Positions 9,216-16,679 of a stretch of DNA of 64,000 nucleotides are shown one piece after another. Source of the stretch: Opitutia bacterium (GTDB taxonomy: Bacteria; Verrucomicrobiota; Verrucomicrobiia; Opitutales; Opitutaceae). Position 1 is the first letter of the stretch. Every line of letters starts with the position of its first letter. The stretch is from contig JACPIS010000041.1 in NCBI GenBank assembly GCA_016187925.1, positions 1 to 64,000 of the forward strand, given 5' to 3'. A program made the position numbers and the translations under genes. The notes under the pieces are model-generated. The model ran no database searches, had not been told where the DNA came from, and saw only the letters and a list, made by a program, of their open reading frames with translations.

Positions 9216-9732
9216 GCCCGGCATAGCCCACGCCCACGCGCGGACCGGCTTCGATAAACTTGCGCGGCACGACGATGCCGTGGTCCTCGAGATGCAGGCC
9301 GTGTTGCGGGTGCGCCGCGACGGCATTCAGCGTGCGATCGATTTCCAGCCGCTTGGTCAGCCGGCCCGGACCGATGATGCCTGCGACGCCGCGAATCAGG
9401 ATGGCCGCGGGGCGATCCGCCGGACCGGTGACGAGATTCAGCATCTCGTGCACGCCGTAGCAGAGGTAGACATACCAGACGCCGCCCGCCCGATACATCA
9501 CCTCGGTGCGCTTCGTGCGCCCCTTGCTCGCGTGGCAGGCCAGATCGCGCTCGCTGTCGTAGGCCTCGACTTCGCAAATCACCCGCGCCACCCGGCCGGC
9601 CGCCGTGGTGCGCACTAACACCTTGCCCAGCAGCGATCTCGCCAGCGCGACGGTGTTGCGTCCGTGGAATTCGTGCGGTGGGATTACGCGGCCCATGGCG
9701 GCTGGTTTGGCGATTGGCGGCGGGCGCGGCAA
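9157..9732 (-). CDS. DNA-3-methyladenine glycosylase (AAG/MPG type)
   Basis: The 191-residue protein belongs to the alkyladenine DNA glycosylase family, which removes 3-methyladenine and other alkylated purines in base excision repair. It has the family start ([15 protein letters not shown]), the catalytic-site segment [18 protein letters not shown] with the water-activating glutamate, [19 protein letters not shown], and [12 protein letters not shown]. The length is usual for bacterial members. The first 12 residues are proline-rich and a second ATG at 9696 ([10 protein letters not shown]) is an equally plausible start. Confidence 0.92.
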   Translation of the reverse strand: MPRPPPIAKPAAMGRVIPPHEFHGRNTVALARSLLGKVLVRTTAAGRVARVICEVEAYDSERDLACHASKGRTKRTEVMYRAGGVWYVYLCYGVHEMLNLVTGPADRPAAILIRGVAGIIGPGRLTKRLEIDRTLNAVAAHPQHGLHLEDHGIVVPRKFIEAGPRVGVGYAGPIWAAKPWRFRFDPARLPR

Positions 9733-9840
9733 GCCGCTGATACCGGGCTTGAAAAGAATTTCCGCAATGAGTTCACTCAGAACGAAAATAAATCCTTGCT
9801 TCCCAATACCCCGCTCCCCTTATTTCGCCCCTTTGAATTT

Positions 9841-10155
9841 ATGAAAGCCACTATCAAAACGCAGGGGAAACAGTTCTCGGTCAGCGAGGGCGACATCCTC
9901 ATCGTGGACCGCTATCCCAAGACGGAGGCCGGTTCCACGGTCGAAATCAACGAAGTCCTGGCCGCTGGCGAGGGCGAATCCTTCAAGGTCGGCACCCCCT
10001 TCCTCGTGGGCGCGACGGTCAAGGCCAAGGTCCTTGAGAACAAGCGCGGCAAGAAGGTCATCGTTTTCAAGAAGAAGAAGCGCAAGGGCATGGAGCGCAA
10101 GCGCGGCCATCGCCAGGAGCTTTCCGTCATCAAGATCGAATCCATCAAAGCCTAA
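9841..10155 (+). CDS. rplU: 50S ribosomal protein L21
   Basis: The 104-residue protein is full length for L21. It begins [18 protein letters not shown] and has the [20 protein letters not shown] basic region that contacts 23S rRNA, ending [12 protein letters not shown]. It is followed 12 bp later by rpmA, the conserved rplU-rpmA order. The 108 bp upstream of its ATG carry only weak promoter-like hexamers. The two genes are closed by a strong terminator at 10431-10457. Confidence 0.97.
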   Translation: MKATIKTQGKQFSVSEGDILIVDRYPKTEAGSTVEINEVLAAGEGESFKVGTPFLVGATVKAKVLENKRGKKVIVFKKKKRKGMERKRGHRQELSVIKIESIKA

Positions 10156-10167
10156 GGAACCACTGCC

Positions 10168-10407
10168 ATGGCACACAAGAAAGGTCAGGGAACATCCAGC
10201 AACGGCCGCGACAGCCACTCCCAGCGTCTGGGCGTGAAGGTCTTCGGCGGCCAGAAGATCATCGCCGGCGGCATCATCGTTCGCCAGCGCGGCTCGAAGC
10301 ACCACGCCGGCCAAGGCGTCGGCATCGGCCGCGATTGGACGCTCTTCGCCCTCCGCGACGGCACCGTCCAGTTCGACAAGGCGCACCGCAAGGTCAGCGT
10401 CGTCTGA
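10168..10407 (+). CDS. rpmA: 50S ribosomal protein L27
   Basis: The 79-residue L27 begins [20 protein letters not shown], with the basic N-terminal tail that reaches the peptidyl transferase centre. It contains [21 protein letters not shown] and ends [11 protein letters not shown]. No N-terminal extension of the kind cleaved in Firmicutes is present. An AAGGA ribosome binding site precedes the ATG. It is the second gene of the rplU-rpmA pair; obgE, a frequent third member, is absent. Confidence 0.97.
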   Translation: MAHKKGQGTSSNGRDSHSQRLGVKVFGGQKIIAGGIIVRQRGSKHHAGQGVGIGRDWTLFALRDGTVQFDKAHRKVSVV

Positions 10408-10430
10408 GCGACCTCCGGTCTTCACTTCCA

Positions 10431-10457
10431 AAGCGCAGTCACCCGACTGCGCTTTTT
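10431..10457 (+). terminator. Rho-independent terminator after rplU-rpmA
   Basis: A perfect 10-bp stem (AAGCGCAGTC / GACTGCGCTT) with an ACCC loop is followed by a T run. It lies 23 bp after the rpmA stop. Confidence 0.93.
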
Positions 10458-10493
10458 TGTTTTCGTCCCTTCATGCTCCGCTAGCGTCCGTCC

Positions 10494-10835
10494 ATGTCCG
10501 AGCGGCTCCAAGAACTCCAACGCCAGCGCGCCCTCCTGCAGGAACACCTGGCATGGCTGGACCGCGAGATCGCCACCGAGCAGGGTCGGCCGGCGCCAAC
10601 TGGCCCCGCCACCCCGCCCTCGCCGCTCTCGCCACTTCCGCTGCCACCGACTCCGCGCCCGGTCGCATCAGCGCCGGATCGCGACGTCGACGCCCTCCTG
10701 GCGCAATACAGTGAGAAGACCGGCAACGTGAAACAGGATGTCCGCCGCGGCTGCTTTCTCTATTTCGCCGCCGCCTTTGCGCTCGTCGGCCTGGCCGTGC
10801 TGGCGCTCTACCTCTACTCGCGCAACCGGCACTGA
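10494..10835 (+). CDS. Small coiled-coil protein with a C-terminal membrane anchor, function unknown
   Basis: I do not recognise this 113-residue protein. It has three parts: a charged helical start rich in Gln/Leu/Glu that could form a coiled coil (residues 1-30), a Pro/Ala-rich linker (about 32-62), and a C-terminal hydrophobic helix (about residues 86-107) ending in YSRNRH. This suggests a tail-anchored or single-pass inner-membrane protein. It starts 37 bp after the rpmA terminator, so it probably has its own promoter, and it ends 4 bp from the convergent oxidoreductase gene. Confidence 0.65.
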   Translation: MSERLQELQRQRALLQEHLAWLDREIATEQGRPAPTGPATPPSPLSPLPLPPTPRPVASAPDRDVDALLAQYSEKTGNVKQDVRRGCFLYFAAAFALVGLAVLALYLYSRNRH

Positions 10836-10839
10836 GCCG

Positions 10840-11874
10840 TCACAACGCCACGCGTTGGCCGCCGTGGGTCCACGACTCCCACACCGCATCGGTGAAGCGC
10901 ATGTACTTCACGCCGGTGGCGAAGTCCGTCAGGCGCACCGGGCGTCCGTCACGGATGCTGTCGATGAAGTCCGCCTCCACCCGCCAGTCACCGCGCTTGG
11001 CCGGCGCTATCTCCACCCGCTGCTCGGCGCCACCGCGCGGTTGCAGCCGAAGCTCACCCTTGCCCAGATCGAGCCGCAGTCCGGCCTTGGTGCCGTTCAG
11101 GCGCAGCTCGCTGCGCGGCGCGCTCGTCTCGACGCCACTGCAATGCAGCACGAGCCGGGCACCATCCGCGTAGCGGCCGAGCACGGTCACGCTTTCGGGA
11201 ATGCCGACCGCTCGCAGCTTGCCGGCCTCGTCCCGGCGTTGCGGGGTGAAGACGGCCGCGTCGGCCACGACCGACTCGGGTTCCCGCTGCAGCCAGCGAA
11301 GCACCATTTCGTAATAGATGCCGAGGTAGAGCGTGTTCTTGCCGCTGAGTTCGGTGTCCTGCCGCCAGCTGAACGGCACGGCGGCATCCGCCAGTCCGCC
11401 ATGCGTGCAGGTGGCGTGGACCTCCCGCACTTCGCCGAGCGTCCCGGCAGCCAGCAACTCTGCAACGGTCGCGTCGAACGGCAACGACATCGGCGCCGGC
11501 ACGATCTGCGCGACCAGTTGCGGATGTTTCTCCGCCTCGGCGAGCATGGCCTGCGCTTCGGCCAGATCGCGCGCCATCCGGGCCTCGGTAAGCACATGCT
11601 TGCCGGCCCGCAACGTCGCGATGCCGAGCTCCGCGTGCAGATAAGGCCAGGTGCCGATGCAAATCGCGTCCACGTCCGGTGCACCGACCACCTCGCGCCA
11701 GTCGGTCGCCACCCGCCTGATGCCGAACTCCCGGGCGGCCTTCTCGCCGGACTCGCGGGAGCGGTTGCACACCGCCGCGATCTCGACCCCGGGAATGGCC
11801 TGGAACCCGGGGATATGCTTGGCGCGTGTGTTGCCGCCTGCGCCGATGACGCCGATACGGATGGGCTTGGTCAT
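10840..11874 (-). CDS. Gfo/Idh/MocA-family NAD(P)-dependent oxidoreductase
   Basis: The 344-residue protein has an N-terminal Rossmann fold (IRIGVIGAGGNTRAKHIPG, residues 5-23) and a C-terminal Gfo/Idh/MocA alpha/beta domain. In the usual EKP position it reads AGKHVLTEARMARDLAEA, so the lysine of the classical EKP motif is replaced. The substrate, usually a sugar or inositol derivative, cannot be predicted. It overlaps the chorismate mutase gene by 4 bp (ATGA), indicating translational coupling in the scpB-chorismate mutase-oxidoreductase run. Confidence 0.88.
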   Translation of the reverse strand: MTKPIRIGVIGAGGNTRAKHIPGFQAIPGVEIAAVCNRSRESGEKAAREFGIRRVATDWREVVGAPDVDAICIGTWPYLHAELGIATLRAGKHVLTEARMARDLAEAQAMLAEAEKHPQLVAQIVPAPMSLPFDATVAELLAAGTLGEVREVHATCTHGGLADAAVPFSWRQDTELSGKNTLYLGIYYEMVLRWLQREPESVVADAAVFTPQRRDEAGKLRAVGIPESVTVLGRYADGARLVLHCSGVETSAPRSELRLNGTKAGLRLDLGKGELRLQPRGGAEQRVEIAPAKRGDWRVEADFIDSIRDGRPVRLTDFATGVKYMRFTDAVWESWTHGGQRVAL

Positions 11875-12152
11875 TTGCGCTTCAAGGGGCGCGTCTTCTT
11901 CTGCAAGTCAACCGAAGCGGCGATCACTTGCCGGTAAATCCGGCGCAATTGCGCGACGCTGTGCGGGCCGCGGTTGGCGGCGGCGATGTTGTGCATAATC
12001 TCCGCCGTGCGGCTCGGCGAGTAGGCGGCGATCTTGTTTTCGGCCTTCCAGCGGGCGATCTCGCTCACGGTGGCCAGCCGCTGATTCAGCAGCGCCACGA
12101 GGCGACGGTCGAGACCGTCGATCTTGTTGCGCCACTGCTGCAGCTTGCTCAT
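11871..12152 (-). CDS. Chorismate mutase, AroQ type (monofunctional)
   Basis: The 93-residue all-helical protein matches the AroQ chorismate mutase domain: WRNKIDGLDRRLVALLNQRL followed by VSEIARWKAENK, then the C-terminal helix with YRQVIAASVDLQK. The enzyme converts chorismate to prephenate for Phe/Tyr synthesis. It has no fused prephenate dehydratase or dehydrogenase. It overlaps both neighbours by 4 bp, scpB upstream and the oxidoreductase downstream. Confidence 0.88.
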   Translation of the reverse strand: MSKLQQWRNKIDGLDRRLVALLNQRLATVSEIARWKAENKIAAYSPSRTAEIMHNIAAANRGPHSVAQLRRIYRQVIAASVDLQKKTRPLKRK

Positions 12153-12982
12153 TCGGCAGGCGGGGCCCCGGCCGTCTCCGTCTTGGTGGCGGCCTGCTCG
12201 AGCGACATCTGCGTCTCCTCGGTCTCGTCGAGACCCATATCGGAGTCCTCGGCGGCGCGCGGCTGGTTGGCCGACTGAAGCCAGGCGTCGAGCTGGCGCG
12301 GCGACAGCACGTCGGAGGCCGGCAGTTCGTCGAGCGACTTGATGCCGACAAACTCGAGGAAGGCGTCCGTCGTGCCGAACTGCGTCGGGCGGCCGGGCAG
12401 GTCGGCGCGGCCGACGACGTAAATCAGGTCGCGCTCCAGCAGCTTCGCGATGCCGGCCTCGGCCGACACGCCACGGATCTGCTCGATGTCGGCGCGGGTG
12501 ACCGGCTGCCGGTAGGCGATGACAGCGAGCGTCTCGAGCGCGGATGCGCTCAACTTGACCGGCGGCGGCTCGTTGCGCAGCAGGCGCACCCAGCGGGCGA
12601 AGCGCGGATGCGTCACCAGGCGCCAGCCGGTGTGCCCTTCGATCAACAGCACCTCGCTGCCGGCGGCCTGGAGCTCGAGCGTGAGCGCATCCATCGCCTC
12701 ACGGATTTGCGCGGTGGTGATGAGCGACGGCACGTCGAGGTAAAGCTCGTCGTTCGCCACCGGCTCGGGCAACGCCGCTTCAGCGGGCTCGGCGGCGGGC
12801 GGCGCCTCGGCCCCTTCCCCGCCCTCGGCGGCCCCAGCCGGTGTTTCGGATTCGCCGGTCAGAGGCAGGCCTTCCGCCTGCTCATGGAACCGGGCCACCG
12901 CTGTCTGGATATCCTTCACGGACAGGGGGCCGCTCGAGGCGAACAGCATCACTTTCAAAACACTCTTGAGGTCAAAGGCCAT
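12149..12982 (-). CDS. scpB: Segregation and condensation protein B
   Basis: The 277-residue protein is the kleisin-associated winged-helix subunit of the SMC-ScpAB condensin. It has the two-winged-helix core: LKVMLFASSGPLSVKDIQ at the start, GWRLVTHPRFARWVRLL, then the hallmark LSASALETLAVIAYRQPVTR and EQIRGVSAEAGIAKLLERDL. An Ala/Glu/Pro-rich insert (about residues 43-75) and an acidic tail make it longer than E. coli-size ScpB. The start is set at 12982 because residues upstream in the open frame show no homology. No scpA or smc lies nearby. Confidence 0.92.
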   Translation of the reverse strand: MAFDLKSVLKVMLFASSGPLSVKDIQTAVARFHEQAEGLPLTGESETPAGAAEGGEGAEAPPAAEPAEAALPEPVANDELYLDVPSLITTAQIREAMDALTLELQAAGSEVLLIEGHTGWRLVTHPRFARWVRLLRNEPPPVKLSASALETLAVIAYRQPVTRADIEQIRGVSAEAGIAKLLERDLIYVVGRADLPGRPTQFGTTDAFLEFVGIKSLDELPASDVLSPRQLDAWLQSANQPRAAEDSDMGLDETEETQMSLEQAATKTETAGAPPAE

Positions 12983-13020
12983 GCGTCTCCAGTGATGCGT
13001 TCCACCTCCACCCGCGCAAT

Positions 13021-13047
13021 CCCGAAAAACACAGGGGATTTTTCGGG
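13021..13047. promoter_or_regulatory. Inverted repeat between divergent scpB and pgi
   Basis: CCCGAAAAA and TTTTTCGGG form a perfect 9-bp inverted repeat with a 9-nt spacer, 38 bp from the scpB start and 40 bp from the pgi start. It could be an operator or an RNA hairpin in a leader. There is no further evidence. Confidence 0.3.
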
Positions 13048-13087
13048 CTAGCGCCGCGCCCGGCACCGCGTTAGCAATGGCAGTCTT

Positions 13088-14680
13088 ATGACCTGGGAGC
13101 GCTTCAAGACCCACACCTACCATCACCCGAAGCTCGGCTTCACGCTCGATTACAGCCGGCTTCCCTTCCCCGAGGATTTCCTCGGCAGCATGGAGCCGCG
13201 CCTGGCACAGGCCTTCGCGGCCATGGCCGAACTCGAGAAGGGCGCCATCGCCAATCCCGACGAGAACCGCATGGTCGGCCACTACTGGCTGCGGACGCCG
13301 GAGCTGGCGCCGACGAAGGAGCTCTCCGACGCCATCACCTCGACGCTGGCCGCCATCAAGGAATTCACCGCCAAGGTGCACCGGGGCGGGATCACCGCGC
13401 CGGGTGGCGGCAAGTTCAAGGACGTGCTCGTCATCGGCATCGGTGGCTCGGCGCTCGGGCCGCAATTCGTCAGCCACGCCCTCGGCCGCCCCGGCGGCCG
13501 GCGCGACCGGATGGGCATCCACTTCTTCGACAACACCGACCCGGATGGCATGGACTACGTGCTGGCCGGCTTGGGCAGCAAATTGAAGCAGACGCTCGTC
13601 ATCGTCATTTCCAAATCGGGCGGCACCGTCGAGACCCGCAACGGCATGCTCGAGGCCGCCGCCGCGTTCAAGGCCGCCGGGCTCGATTACCCGAAGCATT
13701 TCGTCGCCGTGACCGGCGAAGGTTCGAAGCTCGACCAGGTCGCGCAAAAGGAAGGCTGGCTCGCGCGCTTCCCGATGTGGGATTGGGTCGGCGGCCGCAC
13801 CTCGGAGCTGTGCGCCGTGGGCCTGTTGCCCGCCGCGCTGCAGGGCATCAAGATCGACAAGATGCTCGCAGGCGCCGCCGCGATGGACGCCGTCACACGC
13901 AAGGCCTCGCTCCGCGACAACCCCGCCGCGCTGCTGGCGCTCGCATGGTATTGGGCGACCGACGGCCGCGGTTCGCGGGACATGGTCGTGCTGCCCTACA
14001 AGGACCGCCTGCTGCTCTTCTCGCGCTACCTGCAGCAGCTCGTGATGGAGTCGCTCGGCAAGGAGTTCGACCTCAAGGGCCACGTCGTCAACCAGGGCAT
14101 CGCCGTCTATGGCAACAAAGGTTCGACCGACCAGCACGCTTACGTCCAGCAGCTGCGCGAGGGCGTGAACAACTTCTTCGTCACGTTCCTAGAAGTGTTG
14201 GGCGACCGCAACGCCGACCAGAGCCTCGAAGTCGAGCCCGGCGTGACCAGCGGCGATTACCTGCAGGGCTTCCTGCTCGGCACGCGCGACGCGCTCACGG
14301 AAAAAAACCGCCATTCGGTGACCATCACCGTGTCCGAGGTTTCGCCGCACGTCGTCGGCCAGCTCATCGCCCTCTACGAGCGCGCCGTCGGCCTCTACGC
14401 CTCCCTCGTCGGCATCAACGCCTACCACCAACCCGGCGTCGAGGCGGGCAAAAAGGCGGCCACCGGCGTCATCGCCCTCAAGCTCAAGGTCGCCGCCGCC
14501 CTCAAGGCCGCGCCCGGTGCGGCGTTCACCGCCGAGCAGCTCGCCGCCAAAATCGGCGCGCCCGACCGGACCGAGCACGTGCTCAAGATCCTCGAGCACC
14601 TGGCGGCCAACGCGTCCAATGGCGTCGCCAAGACCGCGCGCAAACCGTGGTTCGAGTCGACTTATACCGCCCGCGCCTGA
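13088..14680 (+). CDS. pgi: Glucose-6-phosphate isomerase
   Basis: The 530-residue enzyme interconverts glucose-6-phosphate and fructose-6-phosphate in the cytoplasm. Key family segments are present: [20 protein letters not shown], the sugar-phosphate loop [32 protein letters not shown], the active-site region [16 protein letters not shown], and the Lys-containing C-terminal helix [15 protein letters not shown]. It is a full-length bacterial PGI of about the usual size. It is divergent from scpB. Confidence 0.95.
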   Translation: MTWERFKTHTYHHPKLGFTLDYSRLPFPEDFLGSMEPRLAQAFAAMAELEKGAIANPDENRMVGHYWLRTPELAPTKELSDAITSTLAAIKEFTAKVHRGGITAPGGGKFKDVLVIGIGGSALGPQFVSHALGRPGGRRDRMGIHFFDNTDPDGMDYVLAGLGSKLKQTLVIVISKSGGTVETRNGMLEAAAAFKAAGLDYPKHFVAVTGEGSKLDQVAQKEGWLARFPMWDWVGGRTSELCAVGLLPAALQGIKIDKMLAGAAAMDAVTRKASLRDNPAALLALAWYWATDGRGSRDMVVLPYKDRLLLFSRYLQQLVMESLGKEFDLKGHVVNQGIAVYGNKGSTDQHAYVQQLREGVNNFFVTFLEVLGDRNADQSLEVEPGVTSGDYLQGFLLGTRDALTEKNRHSVTITVSEVSPHVVGQLIALYERAVGLYASLVGINAYHQPGVEAGKKAATGVIALKLKVAAALKAAPGAAFTAEQLAAKIGAPDRTEHVLKILEHLAANASNGVAKTARKPWFESTYTARA

Positions 14681-14813
14681 GCGGACCTCAGCCCTGCCTT
14701 GGGGAACCATCGCCGCGGCCGGTGTTCTTATGACGAACCCGGCCGCCCAGCCCGCCCCCGGCATCGAAACGGCAGTTGCAGACCGGCGATTTCCTCGTAT
14801 TAGCCAGATAAAC

Positions 14814-14966
14814 ATGCCCTCCCTCCGCAAAACCCTTTTCGCCCTCGCGCTCGCCACGGTGGCCCTGCTTGGCCTCTCCTCCTGCAGCAATCCTCCGCAG
14901 GATTCCTCGATCCCGTGGAGCCGTCCCGCCGACTGGGAAGGCCGCATCCCCGGCATGGGCAAATAA
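14814..14966 (+). CDS. Small lipoprotein of 50 residues, function unknown
   Basis: A short frame beginning MPSLRKTLFALALATVALLG has a charged n-region, a hydrophobic core and the lipobox LSSC at about residues 21-24, so the mature lipoprotein would be only ~27 residues (CSNPPQDSS... ending RIPGMGK). The lipobox makes coding likely despite the length. The gene lies between pgi and rsmI, 31 bp before the latter. I do not recognise the family. Confidence 0.6.
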   Translation: MPSLRKTLFALALATVALLGLSSCSNPPQDSSIPWSRPADWEGRIPGMGK

Positions 14967-14997
14967 ACCGTTCCCCGGCGCGACACCCCCGCGATCT

Positions 14998-15720
14998 ATG
15001 TCGGCGCCCGCGGATAACCCCTCGCTCGTTCCCCAGCCCGGCCACCTCTATGTCGTGGCCACGCCCATCGGCAACCTCGCCGACCTGACCGACCGGGCCC
15101 GCGCCATCCTCGGCGCCGTGGATGTCATCGCCTGCGAAGACACCCGCACGACCGGCACCCTGCTTCACCGCCTCGGGCTGCACAAGGAGCTCGTCGCCTA
15201 CCACGAGCACAACGAGACCGAGGCTGCCGAGCAACTCGCCGAACTCGTCTCGCTCGGCAAATCGCTCGCCGTCGTCAGCGATGCGGGCACGCCGGCGTTG
15301 AGCGATCCCGGTTTTCGCCTGGTACGCGCCTGCCGCCGCCGCGGCCTGCCGGTTGTCCCCGTGCCGGGTCCCAGCGCCATCACCGCGGTGCTCTCCGCCG
15401 CCGGCCTGCCGACCAATGGTTTTCTGTTTGTCGGCTTTCTACCCGCCAAATCCAGCGCGCGCGTCGCCTTCCTGCAGAAATATCACGACTTCGACTATAC
15501 CGTCGCCCTCTACGAAAGCTGCCACCGCATCGACAAGTTCGCCGAGGAGATCGTCAACGTGCTCGGCCCCGACCGTGTCATCTGCATCGCCAAGGAAGTG
15601 ACGAAGCTCCACGAGACCTTCCTCGTCGGCCTCGCCGCCGACGTGCAGGCCCGCCTCGCCAAGAGCAGCCTCAAAGGCGAGTTCGTCGTCCTCATCGCCC
15701 CGAAGGACTTCACGCCGTGA
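14998..15720 (+). CDS. rsmI: 16S rRNA (cytidine(1402)-2'-O)-methyltransferase RsmI
   Basis: The 240-residue SAM-dependent methyltransferase of the tetrapyrrole-methylase fold acts on C1402 of 16S rRNA. It has GHLYVVATPIGNLADLTDRA at the start, VIACEDTRTTGTLLHRLGL, the SAM loop VVSDAGTPALSDPGFRLV and PGPSAITAVLSAAGLPTNGF. It lacks the C-terminal extension seen in E. coli RsmI (286 residues). The ATG at 14998 is chosen because homology begins there. The stop overlaps the GTG start of the Ppx/GppA gene by 4 bp. Confidence 0.93.
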   Translation: MSAPADNPSLVPQPGHLYVVATPIGNLADLTDRARAILGAVDVIACEDTRTTGTLLHRLGLHKELVAYHEHNETEAAEQLAELVSLGKSLAVVSDAGTPALSDPGFRLVRACRRRGLPVVPVPGPSAITAVLSAAGLPTNGFLFVGFLPAKSSARVAFLQKYHDFDYTVALYESCHRIDKFAEEIVNVLGPDRVICIAKEVTKLHETFLVGLAADVQARLAKSSLKGEFVVLIAPKDFTP

Positions 15721-16652
15721 GTTCGCCTGCCGTCGCCATCCTCGATATCGGCAGCAACTCGATCAAGGTGCTCGTGGCGACGCGTGACGCGGCCGGACAG
15801 CTCACCACTTTGCATCAACGGAGCCTCGACGCCCGGATCAGCGCGGGCATCAGTGCGGCAACGCCCCGCCTCAGCGACGAAGGCATCGCTCGCGGCCTCG
15901 CCGCCATCAAGGAATTGCTCGCGAGCGTCGCGGTCTTCTCGCCCGTCCGCACGCTGCTCGTCGCCACCAGCGCCGTGCGCGACGCGGCCAACGGCGCGGA
16001 GTTTCGCGCGCTGGTGCAGCGCGAGACAGGCCACGCCATCCGCATCCTGACCGGCGAAGAGGAGGCCAACGGCATCGGCCGTGGCCTCACCTGCGATCCC
16101 GCGCTCGGCGCGCTGCGCAATTTCTACGTCTTCGATCTGGGCGGCGGCAGCCTGGAGTGCCTCGCCTTTCGCGAGCGGCGCGTCGTGCAGGCGGCCAGCC
16201 TGCAGCTCGGTTGCGTGCGCTTGACCGAAAAATTCGTACCCGACGCCACCGCCCCGTTTCCGACCGCTGCGCGCGAGGCGATCGCCGAGCACACCCGCGC
16301 CGTGCTCGCCGCGAGCGGATTCGCCTTTGCCCTGCCGGCGGCCGTCGGGGTCGGGACCGGCGGCACCGTCACAACCATCCGCGCGATCTACGGCGCGCGC
16401 GTCGGCCGGAAGGCCGAGGGCATGCCTGCGCTCGTCACGGTGGCGCAGCTCCGCGAGCTGCTCGATTTCCTCGCTCCGATGCCGCTCGAGGTGCGCCGGA
16501 CGGTGCCCGGATTGCCGCCCGCGCGCGCCGATGTCTTCCCGGCCGCCCTGACCACCCTCCTCGCCGTCGCAGAAACTGCACGGCTGACGGCGCTGCATCA
16601 CTCTTTCTACAACCTGCGCTACGGTCTCGCCGCAGAGTTGCTGAACGAGTGA
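15717..16652 (+). CDS. Ppx/GppA-type exopolyphosphatase/guanosine pentaphosphatase-like protein
   Basis: The 311-residue protein has the actin-like ATPase fold of Ppx/GppA phosphatases. The first phosphate loop is AILDIGSNSIKVLVATRD (residues 6-23) and the second is YVFDLGGGSLECLAF, with TGEEEANGIGRGL before it. It covers only the two Ppx_GppA subdomains and has no HD or C-terminal helical domain, so polyphosphate or pppGpp hydrolysis is likely but the preference is unknown. Its GTG start overlaps the rsmI stop in a GTGA, indicating translational coupling. Confidence 0.9.
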   Translation: MSSPAVAILDIGSNSIKVLVATRDAAGQLTTLHQRSLDARISAGISAATPRLSDEGIARGLAAIKELLASVAVFSPVRTLLVATSAVRDAANGAEFRALVQRETGHAIRILTGEEEANGIGRGLTCDPALGALRNFYVFDLGGGSLECLAFRERRVVQAASLQLGCVRLTEKFVPDATAPFPTAAREAIAEHTRAVLAASGFAFALPAAVGVGTGGTVTTIRAIYGARVGRKAEGMPALVTVAQLRELLDFLAPMPLEVRRTVPGLPPARADVFPAALTTLLAVAETARLTALHHSFYNLRYGLAAELLNE

Positions 16653-16679
16653 TTTGGATTTGCTTCCGTTGCTTACCCC

